Below are positions 26,116-33,975 of a stretch of 64,000 bases of DNA, piece after piece. A program made the translations under genes and the position numbers. A model generated the notes under the pieces. That model searched no databases. It was not told the DNA's origin and saw nothing but the letters and a program-made list of their open reading frames with translations. The stretch's first letter is position 1. Each line of letters opens with the position of its first letter. Source of the DNA: an uncultured Myxococcales bacterium (GTDB lineage: Bacteria; Myxococcota_A; UBA9042); the NCBI GenBank assembly GCA_903840165.1, contig CAIMEY010000012.1:1-64000 (forward strand). The letters run 5' to 3'.

Positions 26116-27033
26116 GTGACCGCTGCCGCGCCGAGTAGGGCCACGCTCGATCAACACGCCATGATGCGTCGTGCCACGCGCGCGTCGTTGGCGGTGGCTT
26201 TGTCGCTGGCGCTGATCAAGGGGGGCACTTGGTGGTTGACGGATTCCGTCAGTATTTTGGCGAGCTTGCTTGACTCGCTGGTTGACGCCATGGCTTCGGG
26301 CGTCACGATGCTCGCCGTGCACGCTTCGCTCCAACCTGCCGACCGTGAACACCGTTTTGGCCATGGCAAGCTCGAGCAACTCGCCGGCCTTGGGCAGGCT
26401 GTGCTGATCGCCGCGTCCGCATGCGGGCTTTTCTACTCTGCATTCCAGCGTTTGCGTGCTCCTGTGCCGGTTGAGCGGGGCCTGGTCGGCGTCGCGGTTA
26501 TGGCTGTGGCTAGTGCGGCGACCCTTGGCCTGGTGCGCTATCAGCGGCGGGTGGTGCAGCAGACGGGATCGACGGCCGTCACGGCTGATTCCATGCATTA
26601 CACCTCGGATTTGCTGATGAATGGCGTGGTCGCCTTGTCTCTGGTCCTGTCGACCTGGCTGGGCTGGGCCCTGGTCGATCCGGTGCTGGGGCTGATGGTG
26701 TCGGTGGTCATTGGCCGTAGTGCATGGAAAATCGGCTATGATGCTGTGCAGTTGCTCATGGACCGTGAGTTTCCAGAGGCCGACCGACAGACCTTGTTGC
26801 GCATCGTCCGCAGTCATCCAGAAGTCCGTGGTCTTCATGACTTGCGCACACGCCTCTCGGGACTTCAACGCTTTGTGCAGTTCCATCTCGAACTCGATGG
26901 CGCCATGCCGCTGCGCGACGTGCACGTGATTTGCGAACAGGTGGAAGCCGAGATTCGCGCGGCATTTCCAACAGCTGAAGTGATCGTCCACGCCGATCCC
27001 GATGACCATCCGCCCGATGGAGTCCGCGACTAA
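26116..27033 (+). CDS. Cation diffusion facilitator (FieF-like metal efflux)
   Basis: This 305-residue inner membrane antiporter exports divalent metal (zinc or iron) using proton exchange. The tetrahedral site residues of the FieF type are visible: DSLVD in the second helix and HYTSD in the fifth. HRFGHGKLE is the conserved loop. About six membrane helices span residues 20-215, and a cytoplasmic CTD follows with a C-terminal HADPDDHPPD. The GTG start at 26116 is four bases after the hemA stop, so it belongs to the hem unit. The placement suggests balancing iron or zinc with heme synthesis; that link is inference. Confidence 0.9.
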   Translation: MTAAAPSRATLDQHAMMRRATRASLAVALSLALIKGGTWWLTDSVSILASLLDSLVDAMASGVTMLAVHASLQPADREHRFGHGKLEQLAGLGQAVLIAASACGLFYSAFQRLRAPVPVERGLVGVAVMAVASAATLGLVRYQRRVVQQTGSTAVTADSMHYTSDLLMNGVVALSLVLSTWLGWALVDPVLGLMVSVVIGRSAWKIGYDAVQLLMDREFPEADRQTLLRIVRSHPEVRGLHDLRTRLSGLQRFVQFHLELDGAMPLRDVHVICEQVEAEIRAAFPTAEVIVHADPDDHPPDGVRD

Positions 27034-27250
27034 GCCATCGCCACCGAGGGCCCGAACTACAGCCGTTCGCTTTCGTCGGTCGGCCCATGGGCCTCTTGGT
27101 CGGTTGACAACCCACGTCCGCAATCGCCGGTTCGGTGCCAGGGCTGCCGCGAATTGCCATTGGATCACCAGTTATTTTAGATGCTTGTCTGGATTTTGTG
27201 CTACCTCGGCGAGGGATGCCGCATACTGGCCGACCGCTGAGGTTGGGGGC

Positions 27251-27279
27251 GCGACACGCGACCGACCCTCTGCTATATT
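27251..27279 (+). promoter_or_regulatory. Promoter for the box operon
   Basis: GCGACA at 27251-27256 and TATATT at 27274-27279 are separated by 17 bases, and TG at 27271-27272 makes an extended -10. The start of transcription would be near 27286, about 45 bases before the boxC ATG. It lies at the end of a 296-base gap after the metal transporter gene. I see no clear operator, although BoxR-type control is usual for these genes. Confidence 0.6.
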
Positions 27280-27329
27280 AGCCCCTGCGCCGTCCCGACC
27301 GGCTGCGCCCCCGCTTGGAGAATCATACC

Positions 27330-29048
27330 ATGGCTCTTTCCGCTGACGACGCGCACGCGTCCGCCGCTGGGCACGCTGATCACGGGCACGCTGCCACGCC
27401 GGTTGTGTCCTTTGTGACTGGCCCAGACCGCTATAAACACTGGTCTTATCGTGTTCAGGGCGCGGTGGCCACGGTGACCCTCGCCGTCGACAAAGATGCG
27501 CCGATGGTGCCGGGCTACGAACTCAAGTTGAACTCCTATGACCTCGGCGTTGATATTGAACTGGCTGATATTGTGCGGCGTTTGCGCTTTAGTCACCCAG
27601 GCGTCCGTTGCGTCGTCATTACTTCCGGCATCGCCAAAATGTTCTGTGCCGGGGCCAACATCAAGATGCTGGCTAGTTCAACCCACACCTGGAAGGTCAA
27701 TTTCTGCAAGTTCACCAATGAAACGCGCTGCGAACTTGAGGATGCGACAACGTTTTCCGGCCAGCGCTACATCGCCGCGGTCAATGGCACGGCTGCTGGC
27801 GGCGGCTACGAACTCGCCGAGTCCTGCGCCGAAATCTACCTGATCGATGACGGTAACTCTGCAGTTTCTTTGCCAGAAGTGCCCCTACTCGGCGTCTTGC
27901 CCGGCACCGGCGGATTGACGCGCCTGGTCGACAAACGCAAAGTCCGTCGCGACCACGCTGACGTATTCTGCACCAAGGGCGAGGGCTTTCGCCTGCGCGA
28001 CGCCCTGCGCATGCGTCTAGTCGACGGCGGCTGGCCTAAGTCCAAGTGGGAACAGGGATTGCAGGACCGCGTCGCCGCCATCGTAGGTGCCGAGACGGGT
28101 GCAGAGCCAGGAATTGAACTGCCCGATGTTGTTGTGGAAACGACGCAAGAGGCCGGCATCACGACCTTGTCCTATCCCCACGTGCAGGTGCGCATCGACC
28201 CCGCGGCGCGAACGGCCCACCTTTTGCTGCGCGCGCCGACGCAACCGCCTGAAACAACAGGAGATTCTCTGGTGCAAGCAGGGGCTAAGGCTTGGTCCTT
28301 CGCGGCCTTTGCCCAGCTCGACGATGCGCTGTTGCAGTTGCGCTTCAATCACAATCAAGTTGGCTTGATTCTTCTGCAAACCGGCGGTGATGCCCAGCAG
28401 GTGCTCGCCCATGACGCCGCCCTCACGGCACTGCGTGACCAAGGGCATTGGCTGGCGCGGGAGATTCAGTTGCATCAGGCGCGGGTCTTGAGGCGTTTGG
28501 ACAACATGTCTCGCTCGATGTTCGCTTTGGTTCTGCCGGGTTCGGCCTTTGCTGGCGTGCTGGCTGAGGTGCTTTGGTCCGCTGACCGGGCTTACATGAT
28601 CGACGACCCGGATAAACCCAATACAATTCATGTGGGTCCGGGGTCATTTGGCACCTACTTGATGCACAATGGACAGACGCGCTTGCAGACTCGGCTTATC
28701 GGCGAGCCTGAGTTGCTGGCCGCCGTGCAGGCTCGCATCGGTCAGGCGATTTCTCCCAGTGATGCCGAGCAATTGGGTCTAGTTACTCGTTCTCCAGACG
28801 ACCTCGACTGGGACGATGAGGTTCGCCTCGCCATTGAAGAACGTGTGTCCTTTAGTCCAGATGCCCTAACAGGTATGGAGCAAAACTTGCGATTTGCAGG
28901 TCCAGAGACCTGTGACACAAAGCTTTTTGGCCGCCTGACTGCTTGGCAGAACTGGATCTTCCAGAGGCCCAATGCGGTCGGCAGCCGAGGGGCCCTGACC
29001 ATGTACGGGCATCCGCAAGCCCCGGTCTATGACTGGACCCGCACCTAG
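27330..29048 (+). CDS. boxC: Benzoyl-CoA-dihydrodiol lyase (2,3-epoxybenzoyl-CoA dihydrolase)
   Basis: This 572-residue crotonase-superfamily enzyme hydrolyses 2,3-epoxybenzoyl-CoA, opening the ring to 3,4-dehydroadipyl-CoA semialdehyde and formate in the aerobic box pathway. Two crotonase-like halves are seen. The first has the oxyanion-hole segment MFCAGANIKML and AAVNGTAAGGGYELAESCAEIYL. The second is more divergent. FYTFLR-type additions are absent, and the length matches known BoxC (about 550). The ATG at 27330 has GGAG nine bases upstream; an in-frame TTG at 27315 is too close to that site. The first 18 residues are His/Ala-rich. It heads the boxC-boxB-hydratase operon. Confidence 0.93.
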   Translation: MALSADDAHASAAGHADHGHAATPVVSFVTGPDRYKHWSYRVQGAVATVTLAVDKDAPMVPGYELKLNSYDLGVDIELADIVRRLRFSHPGVRCVVITSGIAKMFCAGANIKMLASSTHTWKVNFCKFTNETRCELEDATTFSGQRYIAAVNGTAAGGGYELAESCAEIYLIDDGNSAVSLPEVPLLGVLPGTGGLTRLVDKRKVRRDHADVFCTKGEGFRLRDALRMRLVDGGWPKSKWEQGLQDRVAAIVGAETGAEPGIELPDVVVETTQEAGITTLSYPHVQVRIDPAARTAHLLLRAPTQPPETTGDSLVQAGAKAWSFAAFAQLDDALLQLRFNHNQVGLILLQTGGDAQQVLAHDAALTALRDQGHWLAREIQLHQARVLRRLDNMSRSMFALVLPGSAFAGVLAEVLWSADRAYMIDDPDKPNTIHVGPGSFGTYLMHNGQTRLQTRLIGEPELLAAVQARIGQAISPSDAEQLGLVTRSPDDLDWDDEVRLAIEERVSFSPDALTGMEQNLRFAGPETCDTKLFGRLTAWQNWIFQRPNAVGSRGALTMYGHPQAPVYDWTRT

Positions 29049-29142
29049 CCCTGTTCGCTCACCGTGACAGATAGCCGCGCTCGAACTCATTTTTCTAATT
29101 TATTCAATCGGTTTCGTCTTGCCCCGTCGCCTAGGAGGCCCT

Positions 29143-30558
29143 GTGACCGCCATCGACTACCAAAGCAAAATCCCCAACAATGTCGACCTCAACAGTGATC
29201 GCCGCCTGCAGCGCGCATTGGAACACTGGCAGCCGCGCTTCTTGGCGTGGTGGAATGACATGGGGCCCGAAGGATTCCAGAGCAAAGACTGCTACTTGCG
29301 CACGGCCGTCAGCGCTGACAAGGAAGGCTGGGCCCACTTCGACTACGTGCGCATGCCCGACTACCGCTGGGGCATTTTTCTGGCCGACCGCGAGCCAGGG
29401 CGTAAAGTGCCCTTTGGCGACCACTACGGCGAGGCCGCATGGCAAGATGTACCTGGCGAATTTCGCACGGCTTTGCGGCGGATCATCGTCACCCAAGGCG
29501 ACACGGAGCCGGCGTCGGTCGAGCAGCAGCGCAACCTCGGCCTGACAGCGCCGAGCCTCTACGACCTGCGAAACCTCTTTCAAGTCAATGTTGAAGAGGC
29601 GCGCCACCTGTGGGCCATGGTCTACCTGCTGCAGTCCTATTTCGGCTCCGAAGGCCGCGATGAGGCTGAAGAATTGCTGGCCCGTCGTGCTGGGGATGCC
29701 GACAAGCCGCGCATCCTCGACGCCTTTAATCAGCCCTGCAATGACTGGCTGAGTTTCTTCTGTTTTACCATGTTCGCCGACCGGGACGGCAAGTTTCAGC
29801 TGGGCGCGCTGGCGGAATCCGGCTTCGACCCCCTGGCCCGCACCTGCCGCTTTATGCTGACCGAAGAGGCGCACCACATGTTCGTGGGCGACACCGGCCT
29901 GGAGCGAATCCTGCGTCGTTCTGCACAGTTGACGGCGCAGGATCCCAATGGCGACGCCCGCGCGCAAGGGGGTATCGACCTAATGACCATCCAAAAATAC
30001 ATCAACTACTGGTTTAGCTACTGCTTGGATTTGTTCGGTTCTGAGGTTTCGACCAACGCAGCCGATTGGTTCGGGGCAGGGCTAAAGGGGCGATTCGGTG
30101 AGGAAAAACGCTTCACTGAGCACACGGCCCTGAACCAGACGCGTTCGCTCGAACTAATTCGCGATGGCCAGTTGAGCAGCCACGAAGTGGAACTCCGCTT
30201 GGCAATGAATGAAATCTTACGCGACGACTACATCGACGACTGCGTCAACGCCATTCGCCGCTGGAATAAGGCGCTTTCTGCGGAAGGTATTGATTTTCAG
30301 CTGGAATTGCCGAGTCGCCGCTTTCATCGTCGCCAAGGGACTTATGCGGCTGCCCATTTTGACCCGCGGGGCGAGCTCGTTTCGGAGGCCGAGTTCGAAC
30401 GCAATCGCACCGCATGGTTGCCCGTGGATGCTGACCGACAATACCTTGAATCGATTATGAAACCGGTCTTTGGTGTCGGCCAGATAGCCAACTGGATCGC
30501 GCCGCCCAAGCGCGGGATCAATGACAACGAATTCGCCTACGAGTACGTGCGCTTATAG
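29143..30558 (+). CDS. boxB: Benzoyl-CoA 2,3-epoxidase catalytic subunit
   Basis: This 471-residue diiron monooxygenase inserts one oxygen of O2 into benzoyl-CoA, giving the 2,3-epoxide used by BoxC. The start KIPNNVDL, the segment RRIIVTQGDTEPASVEQQ and QVNVEEARHLWAMVYLL are close to known BoxB. Candidate iron ligands lie in VEEARH (about residue 150) and TEEAHHMF (about 240). Length matches the family (about 470). The GTG at 29143 has AGGAGG four bases upstream; the frame is open back to 29119 but without a better site. It follows boxC by 94 bases. Its usual reductase BoxA is not in the window; the FNR gene at 17296 is a possible substitute. Confidence 0.95.
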   Translation: MTAIDYQSKIPNNVDLNSDRRLQRALEHWQPRFLAWWNDMGPEGFQSKDCYLRTAVSADKEGWAHFDYVRMPDYRWGIFLADREPGRKVPFGDHYGEAAWQDVPGEFRTALRRIIVTQGDTEPASVEQQRNLGLTAPSLYDLRNLFQVNVEEARHLWAMVYLLQSYFGSEGRDEAEELLARRAGDADKPRILDAFNQPCNDWLSFFCFTMFADRDGKFQLGALAESGFDPLARTCRFMLTEEAHHMFVGDTGLERILRRSAQLTAQDPNGDARAQGGIDLMTIQKYINYWFSYCLDLFGSEVSTNAADWFGAGLKGRFGEEKRFTEHTALNQTRSLELIRDGQLSSHEVELRLAMNEILRDDYIDDCVNAIRRWNKALSAEGIDFQLELPSRRFHRRQGTYAAAHFDPRGELVSEAEFERNRTAWLPVDADRQYLESIMKPVFGVGQIANWIAPPKRGINDNEFAYEYVRL

Positions 30559-30585
30559 CGCGGTCGTTCGTGCAGAGGTTTCGCC

Positions 30586-31362
30586 TTGAGCCTGCAAGCC
30601 CATCCCCAACCGCCGCTCATCGATGTGCTCGATCAGGGCGTCTTGACGCTGACCCTGAATCGGCCGGACAAGCTCAACGCGCTGGATCAAGGCATGATCG
30701 ATGCTTTGCATGCGGCGCTGGACTATTACGCCAAGGTCGAGGATGTGCGCGCTGTGATCCTGACGGGCTCAGGCGGTCGTTCCTTCGCCGCCGGGGCTGA
30801 CATCGCGCAACTCCGTGATCGTACAGCAATCGATGCCTTTCGCGGCGTCAATGCAACGCTGTTCGACAAGGTGGCCAACTTCCGCGTACCGACCATTGCG
30901 GCCATTGTTGGCTTTGCTTTGGGCGGCGGCTGTGAACTGGCGATCGCCTGCGATCTGCGTGTTTCCGGGCACTCAGGGCGCTTTGGCCAGCCGGAGACAG
31001 GGCTTGGAATTCTTGCAGCTGCGGGCGCGACTTGGCGGTTGCCGGCCTTGATTGGCTTGGGGCGGGCGCGTGAGCTGCTCTTCACCGGGCGCATCGTGGA
31101 CGCGGAAGAGGCCTTGCAAATGGGCCTTGTCAACGCCGTCGTGCCGGACGAAGAAGTGGCTGATTCTGCACTACATATGGCGCAGATGATCGCGCGCAAT
31201 GACCCTCTAGCGACGCGTCTCACCAAGCAGGCTTTAGCGGCGGCTCAAGGCGATGTGGCGCAGGCGCGGCGCTTTGCCGATACGGCGCAGGCGTTACTCT
31301 TTGATTCGCCAGAGAAATTTGCGCGGATGGACGCCTTCCTGGCGCGAAAGCACAAGCGCTAG
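30586..31362 (+). CDS. Enoyl-CoA hydratase/isomerase
   Basis: This 258-residue crotonase-family enzyme hydrates or isomerises a 2- or 3-enoyl-CoA. The oxyanion-hole segments are FAAGADIAQL and GFALGGGCELAIACDLR. The second catalytic Glu is in GQPETGLGI, followed by AAAGATWRLP where most members have PGAGGTQRL. It lies 27 bases after boxB and so is probably in the box operon. There it could process 3,4-dehydroadipyl-CoA toward beta-oxidation. The start is a TTG at 30586 with AGAGG about seven bases upstream; no ATG is available before the conserved core. The exact substrate is inferred from its neighbours. Confidence 0.9.
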   Translation: MSLQAHPQPPLIDVLDQGVLTLTLNRPDKLNALDQGMIDALHAALDYYAKVEDVRAVILTGSGGRSFAAGADIAQLRDRTAIDAFRGVNATLFDKVANFRVPTIAAIVGFALGGGCELAIACDLRVSGHSGRFGQPETGLGILAAAGATWRLPALIGLGRARELLFTGRIVDAEEALQMGLVNAVVPDEEVADSALHMAQMIARNDPLATRLTKQALAAAQGDVAQARRFADTAQALLFDSPEKFARMDAFLARKHKR

Positions 31363-31580
31363 GGGACGGCGAAGGCCAAAGAAAACGCTACTTTGCAGGC
31401 CCCGTCTTGCCGGTCTCGCCGCCAGGGGGCCCGTCTGATGGGCACTTGCGGCGCAATTTGGCGTGACACATTGTGATTCACCCCCGCCCCCCGCGTTGGA
31501 TGCATTCTGGGTCATTCGCTTCTGCGACTGTTCCGTGACATGCTGGCCCGCCGGGGCGTGCGCAAGGCCCAAGGATGCCG

Positions 31581-32402
31581 ATGGAACCCTCTGAATATCA
31601 ACTCCTTGAGGCTGCCCAAGCTGGCGATCGCCGGGCCCTCGAGCGCCTGCTGTCCGCCCACGCTCCTTTGGTCTCCCGTTTTGCCGCGCGCATGTGCCGA
31701 AATCCGGCCGACGCTGAAGAAGTCGCTCAGGAAACGCTGATCGCTGCGGTGCGAACGCTGCCGAACTTTCGCGCTGATTCTTCTGTTTCCACCTGGCTTT
31801 ACACCATCGCTCGCAGCTTTTGCATCAAGCAGAGGCGGCGTGGGCGAACGGTCCGCCGGGCGGATACGTCTTTTGATGACCCCAACGCGCCCGCAAGTAG
31901 TCAGTTGGCGGACGAAAAGCCACGTCCAGACGCACACTTGGCCGATCGAGAAATGGGCGCAGCGATTGAACATGCGGTCGCTAGTTTGGCGCCCATGTAC
32001 CGTGACGTGCTGATACTGCGCGATATGGAAGGACTTTCCGCCGCCGAGGTTGCGCAAACCTTGGGCGTGCGAGTCGATGCCGTCAAGAGTCGGCTGCATC
32101 GCGCGCGCCTAGCGGTGCGTGACCAACTCGCCCCCCTGCTAGCCATGCCCGACGACCTGCCCGCCTTGCCGGGCCAATGCCCTGATGTGTTAGAGAATTA
32201 CAGTCGGCACATGGAGGGGGACATCCGTCCCGAAACGTGCGCGGCGATGGAAGCGCATCTGGCGCAATGCCCCCGCTGCCAGGGGCGCTGTGACTCTCTA
32301 CGGCGCACGCTCGTGCTGTGCAAGAGCTCGCCGGGCCCCGCAGTGTCGCCCTCGACGCAGCAACTGGTGCGCTTGGCGCTTCAGCGTGCACTGACACAGT
32401 AG
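31581..32402 (+). CDS. ECF sigma factor with C-terminal anti-sigma-type zinc domain
   Basis: This 273-residue RNA polymerase sigma factor has region 2 at about residues 25-95 (EEVAQETLIAAVRTL, then STWLYTIARSF) and region 4 at about 130-190, with a typical helix-turn-helix ending VDAVKSRLHRARLAV. Fused behind it, at about 200-250, is a zinc-binding anti-sigma-like domain (zf-HC2): an N-terminal Cys, MEGDI, and the H-x3-C-x2-C motif in EAHLAQCPRCQ. No separate anti-sigma gene follows, so the fused domain probably controls activity, perhaps through redox or zinc. The ATG at 31581 has AAGG six bases upstream; the ATG at 31575 is too close to it. It is convergent with dinB. Confidence 0.9.
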   Translation: MEPSEYQLLEAAQAGDRRALERLLSAHAPLVSRFAARMCRNPADAEEVAQETLIAAVRTLPNFRADSSVSTWLYTIARSFCIKQRRRGRTVRRADTSFDDPNAPASSQLADEKPRPDAHLADREMGAAIEHAVASLAPMYRDVLILRDMEGLSAAEVAQTLGVRVDAVKSRLHRARLAVRDQLAPLLAMPDDLPALPGQCPDVLENYSRHMEGDIRPETCAAMEAHLAQCPRCQGRCDSLRRTLVLCKSSPGPAVSPSTQQLVRLALQRALTQ

Positions 32403-32463
32403 CCCTTACCGGTCGGTATCGCCCAACACGTTGGCTGTGCGGCCAATTTTCGGTCGGCTGATG

Positions 32464-33654
32464 CTAGTGCAGGTCGCTACCCCGCTTGACCGTGCCGCGG
32501 CCAAAGCGCTGGGCAAGGCTGTCGACCGCGACATCCAAATTTTGCCTCTTCCTGCGGTCCGCGCTGGTGAAAAGATCTTCCTGAACAGGGAGTTGCTGGT
32601 CGCGCATGTCGTACGCTGTCAGCCCGACGAGGCGCATCGGCTCGCGCAGGTCAAACTGGTGCAACAGGGTCTGCGCCGCCGCATATAGGTCGTCAGCATT
32701 GTGGCTACCAGGCCTCAACACCGCTTGGCGCGTATGGATTTTGAAGGACGCGCTCTTAAGCTTGACCCTCACGCCATGGGCGATCAGCCCCGCGCGACGC
32801 AACCGCCAAGCCACTTGGTCTGCCGCATGGAGCAGATGGGGCAAGATCGCTTCATATCCGCGCACATCGACGGCGAGCGTATCCTCCGAACCAATGCTCT
32901 GCGCCTCGCGGTCCGAGACCACCTTTCGCGGATCTTGGCCGAGTGAAAGGGCAAAAATGTGCGCCCCTAAGCTACCGAGCCGCTCGACCAGGAACTTCGG
33001 GTCACTGCGTGCAACATCGCCAATCGTTCTCAAGCCTAAGGCCAGTAGCAAGCCTTCGCCGTGCTTGCCAACACCCCAGAGCCGTGAAATGGGCAAAGGG
33101 TGTAAAAAGTCTAGAGTATCATCCGGTTCCACGACTAGAAGTCCATCGGGCTTGCCCAGATCGCTCGCCACCTTGGCCACGTACTTGCAGCAGGCGACGC
33201 CCACGGATACCCGCAGCTGAACCTTGCGAAAGACTTCTTGTTTCAGCGCCCTGGCCATGTCGTGCGGTGTGCCGAACAGCCTTTGCGCGCCGGTCATGTC
33301 CAAAAACGCTTCGTCCAGAGACAGGGGTTCCACATAGGGCGAAAAGTGTTCGAATTCTGTCATGATCTGCTGGCTGACGGTTGAGTAGTAGCCAATGCGC
33401 GGCGGTATAATCAACGCCTGCGGGCACTTGCGCTTGGCCACGGCCATCGGCATGGCACTGCCAACACCAAAGGGCCGCGCCTCATAGCTCGCCGTGGTGA
33501 CCACCGATCGCGGATGGTCCATGCCGATGAGCAGCGGTTTACCTCGCAATTCCGGGCGGTCGCGCTGTTCTACAGCGGCGTAGAAGGCGTCCATGTCGGC
33601 GTGCATGATGATGCGCGACCACGCTGAAGTCTTTGGAACATCGATGGAATCCAC
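32464..33654 (-). CDS. dinB: DNA polymerase IV (Y-family)
   Basis: This 396-residue translesion polymerase extends damaged or misaligned primers. The palm motif HADMDAFYAAVEQ holds the first catalytic Asp, and LSLDEAFLDMT the second Asp-Glu pair. YEARPFGVGSAMP is the conserved steric-gate and finger region. A helix-hairpin-helix thumb (SRLWGVGKHGEG) and a little-finger domain follow. The GTG at 33654 was chosen because AGGGGA lies just upstream and the protein then begins about 17 residues before the catalytic motif. Translation from further upstream would add a basic non-homologous stretch. I see no conventional β-clamp binding peptide at the extreme C-terminus, though QEDLF near residue 363 could be a relict of it. 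No LexA-like box was identified. Confidence 0.93.
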   Translation of the reverse strand: MDSIDVPKTSAWSRIIMHADMDAFYAAVEQRDRPELRGKPLLIGMDHPRSVVTTASYEARPFGVGSAMPMAVAKRKCPQALIIPPRIGYYSTVSQQIMTEFEHFSPYVEPLSLDEAFLDMTGAQRLFGTPHDMARALKQEVFRKVQLRVSVGVACCKYVAKVASDLGKPDGLLVVEPDDTLDFLHPLPISRLWGVGKHGEGLLLALGLRTIGDVARSDPKFLVERLGSLGAHIFALSLGQDPRKVVSDREAQSIGSEDTLAVDVRGYEAILPHLLHAADQVAWRLRRAGLIAHGVRVKLKSASFKIHTRQAVLRPGSHNADDLYAAAQTLLHQFDLREPMRLVGLTAYDMRDQQLPVQEDLFTSADRRKRQNLDVAVDSLAQRFGRGTVKRGSDLH

Positions 33655-33975
33655 GATTCCCCTGCCTGGCAACCCACGATGGACTCGGCGCTGCGTTGAG
33701 CGGCTATGTAGCCTCGCCTTTTGGGGCGGGTCAAGGCGCAATCGGCGTTTCGGCCGGCGCTGTGGCGACCAAGGCGGAGTTGCCGTAGACCTTGCCTATC
33801 GGAATTCGCGCAATCTATTCAATGCGATAAGGGCTTGCTATACAAGCCTGCGCCCGGCAAACACCGCCCAATTTCGGGCTGGTCGGCCGACGCGGGGCAG
33901 GGTAAGATGCCGCTGGGCGTCCAGTCTTGGCTTGCAGGGCCGTCGCCCCTTTTTCCAGTTGGCAAGGTCGGTGCA
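33655..33975. other. Divergent intergenic region (dinB / Cys-rich lipoprotein 2)
   Basis: This 321-base region lies between the divergent dinB and Cys-rich lipoprotein genes. The frame of the lipoprotein gene is open through most of it, but that segment lacks protein-like character. Its main feature is the GGCTTG-CTATA-CAAGCC promoter/operator element at 33831-33848. Confidence 0.45.
33831..33848 (+). promoter_or_regulatory. GCTTG-CTATA-CAAGC element, copy 1 (promoter/operator)
   Basis: GGGCTTGCTATACAAGCC contains the inverted repeat GGCTTG/CAAGCC around CTATA, and within it TGCTATACA reads as an extended -10. It lies 127 bases before the ATG of Cys-rich lipoprotein 2. The core GGGCTTGCTATACAA recurs exactly at 52635 and 52781. 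An overlapping operator and promoter is the simplest reading. Confidence 0.5.

Noticed and set aside
25993..27168. 391-codon minus-strand frame opposite hemA end and the CDF gene
   Set aside because: The plus strand encodes a complete, recognisable transporter here. Long antisense frames are common in GC-rich coding DNA.
27034..31580. boxA, boxD or a benzoate-CoA ligase near boxBC
   Set aside because: All frames around the operon were read; none has a ferredoxin-FNR fusion, aldehyde dehydrogenase or AMP-ligase signature.
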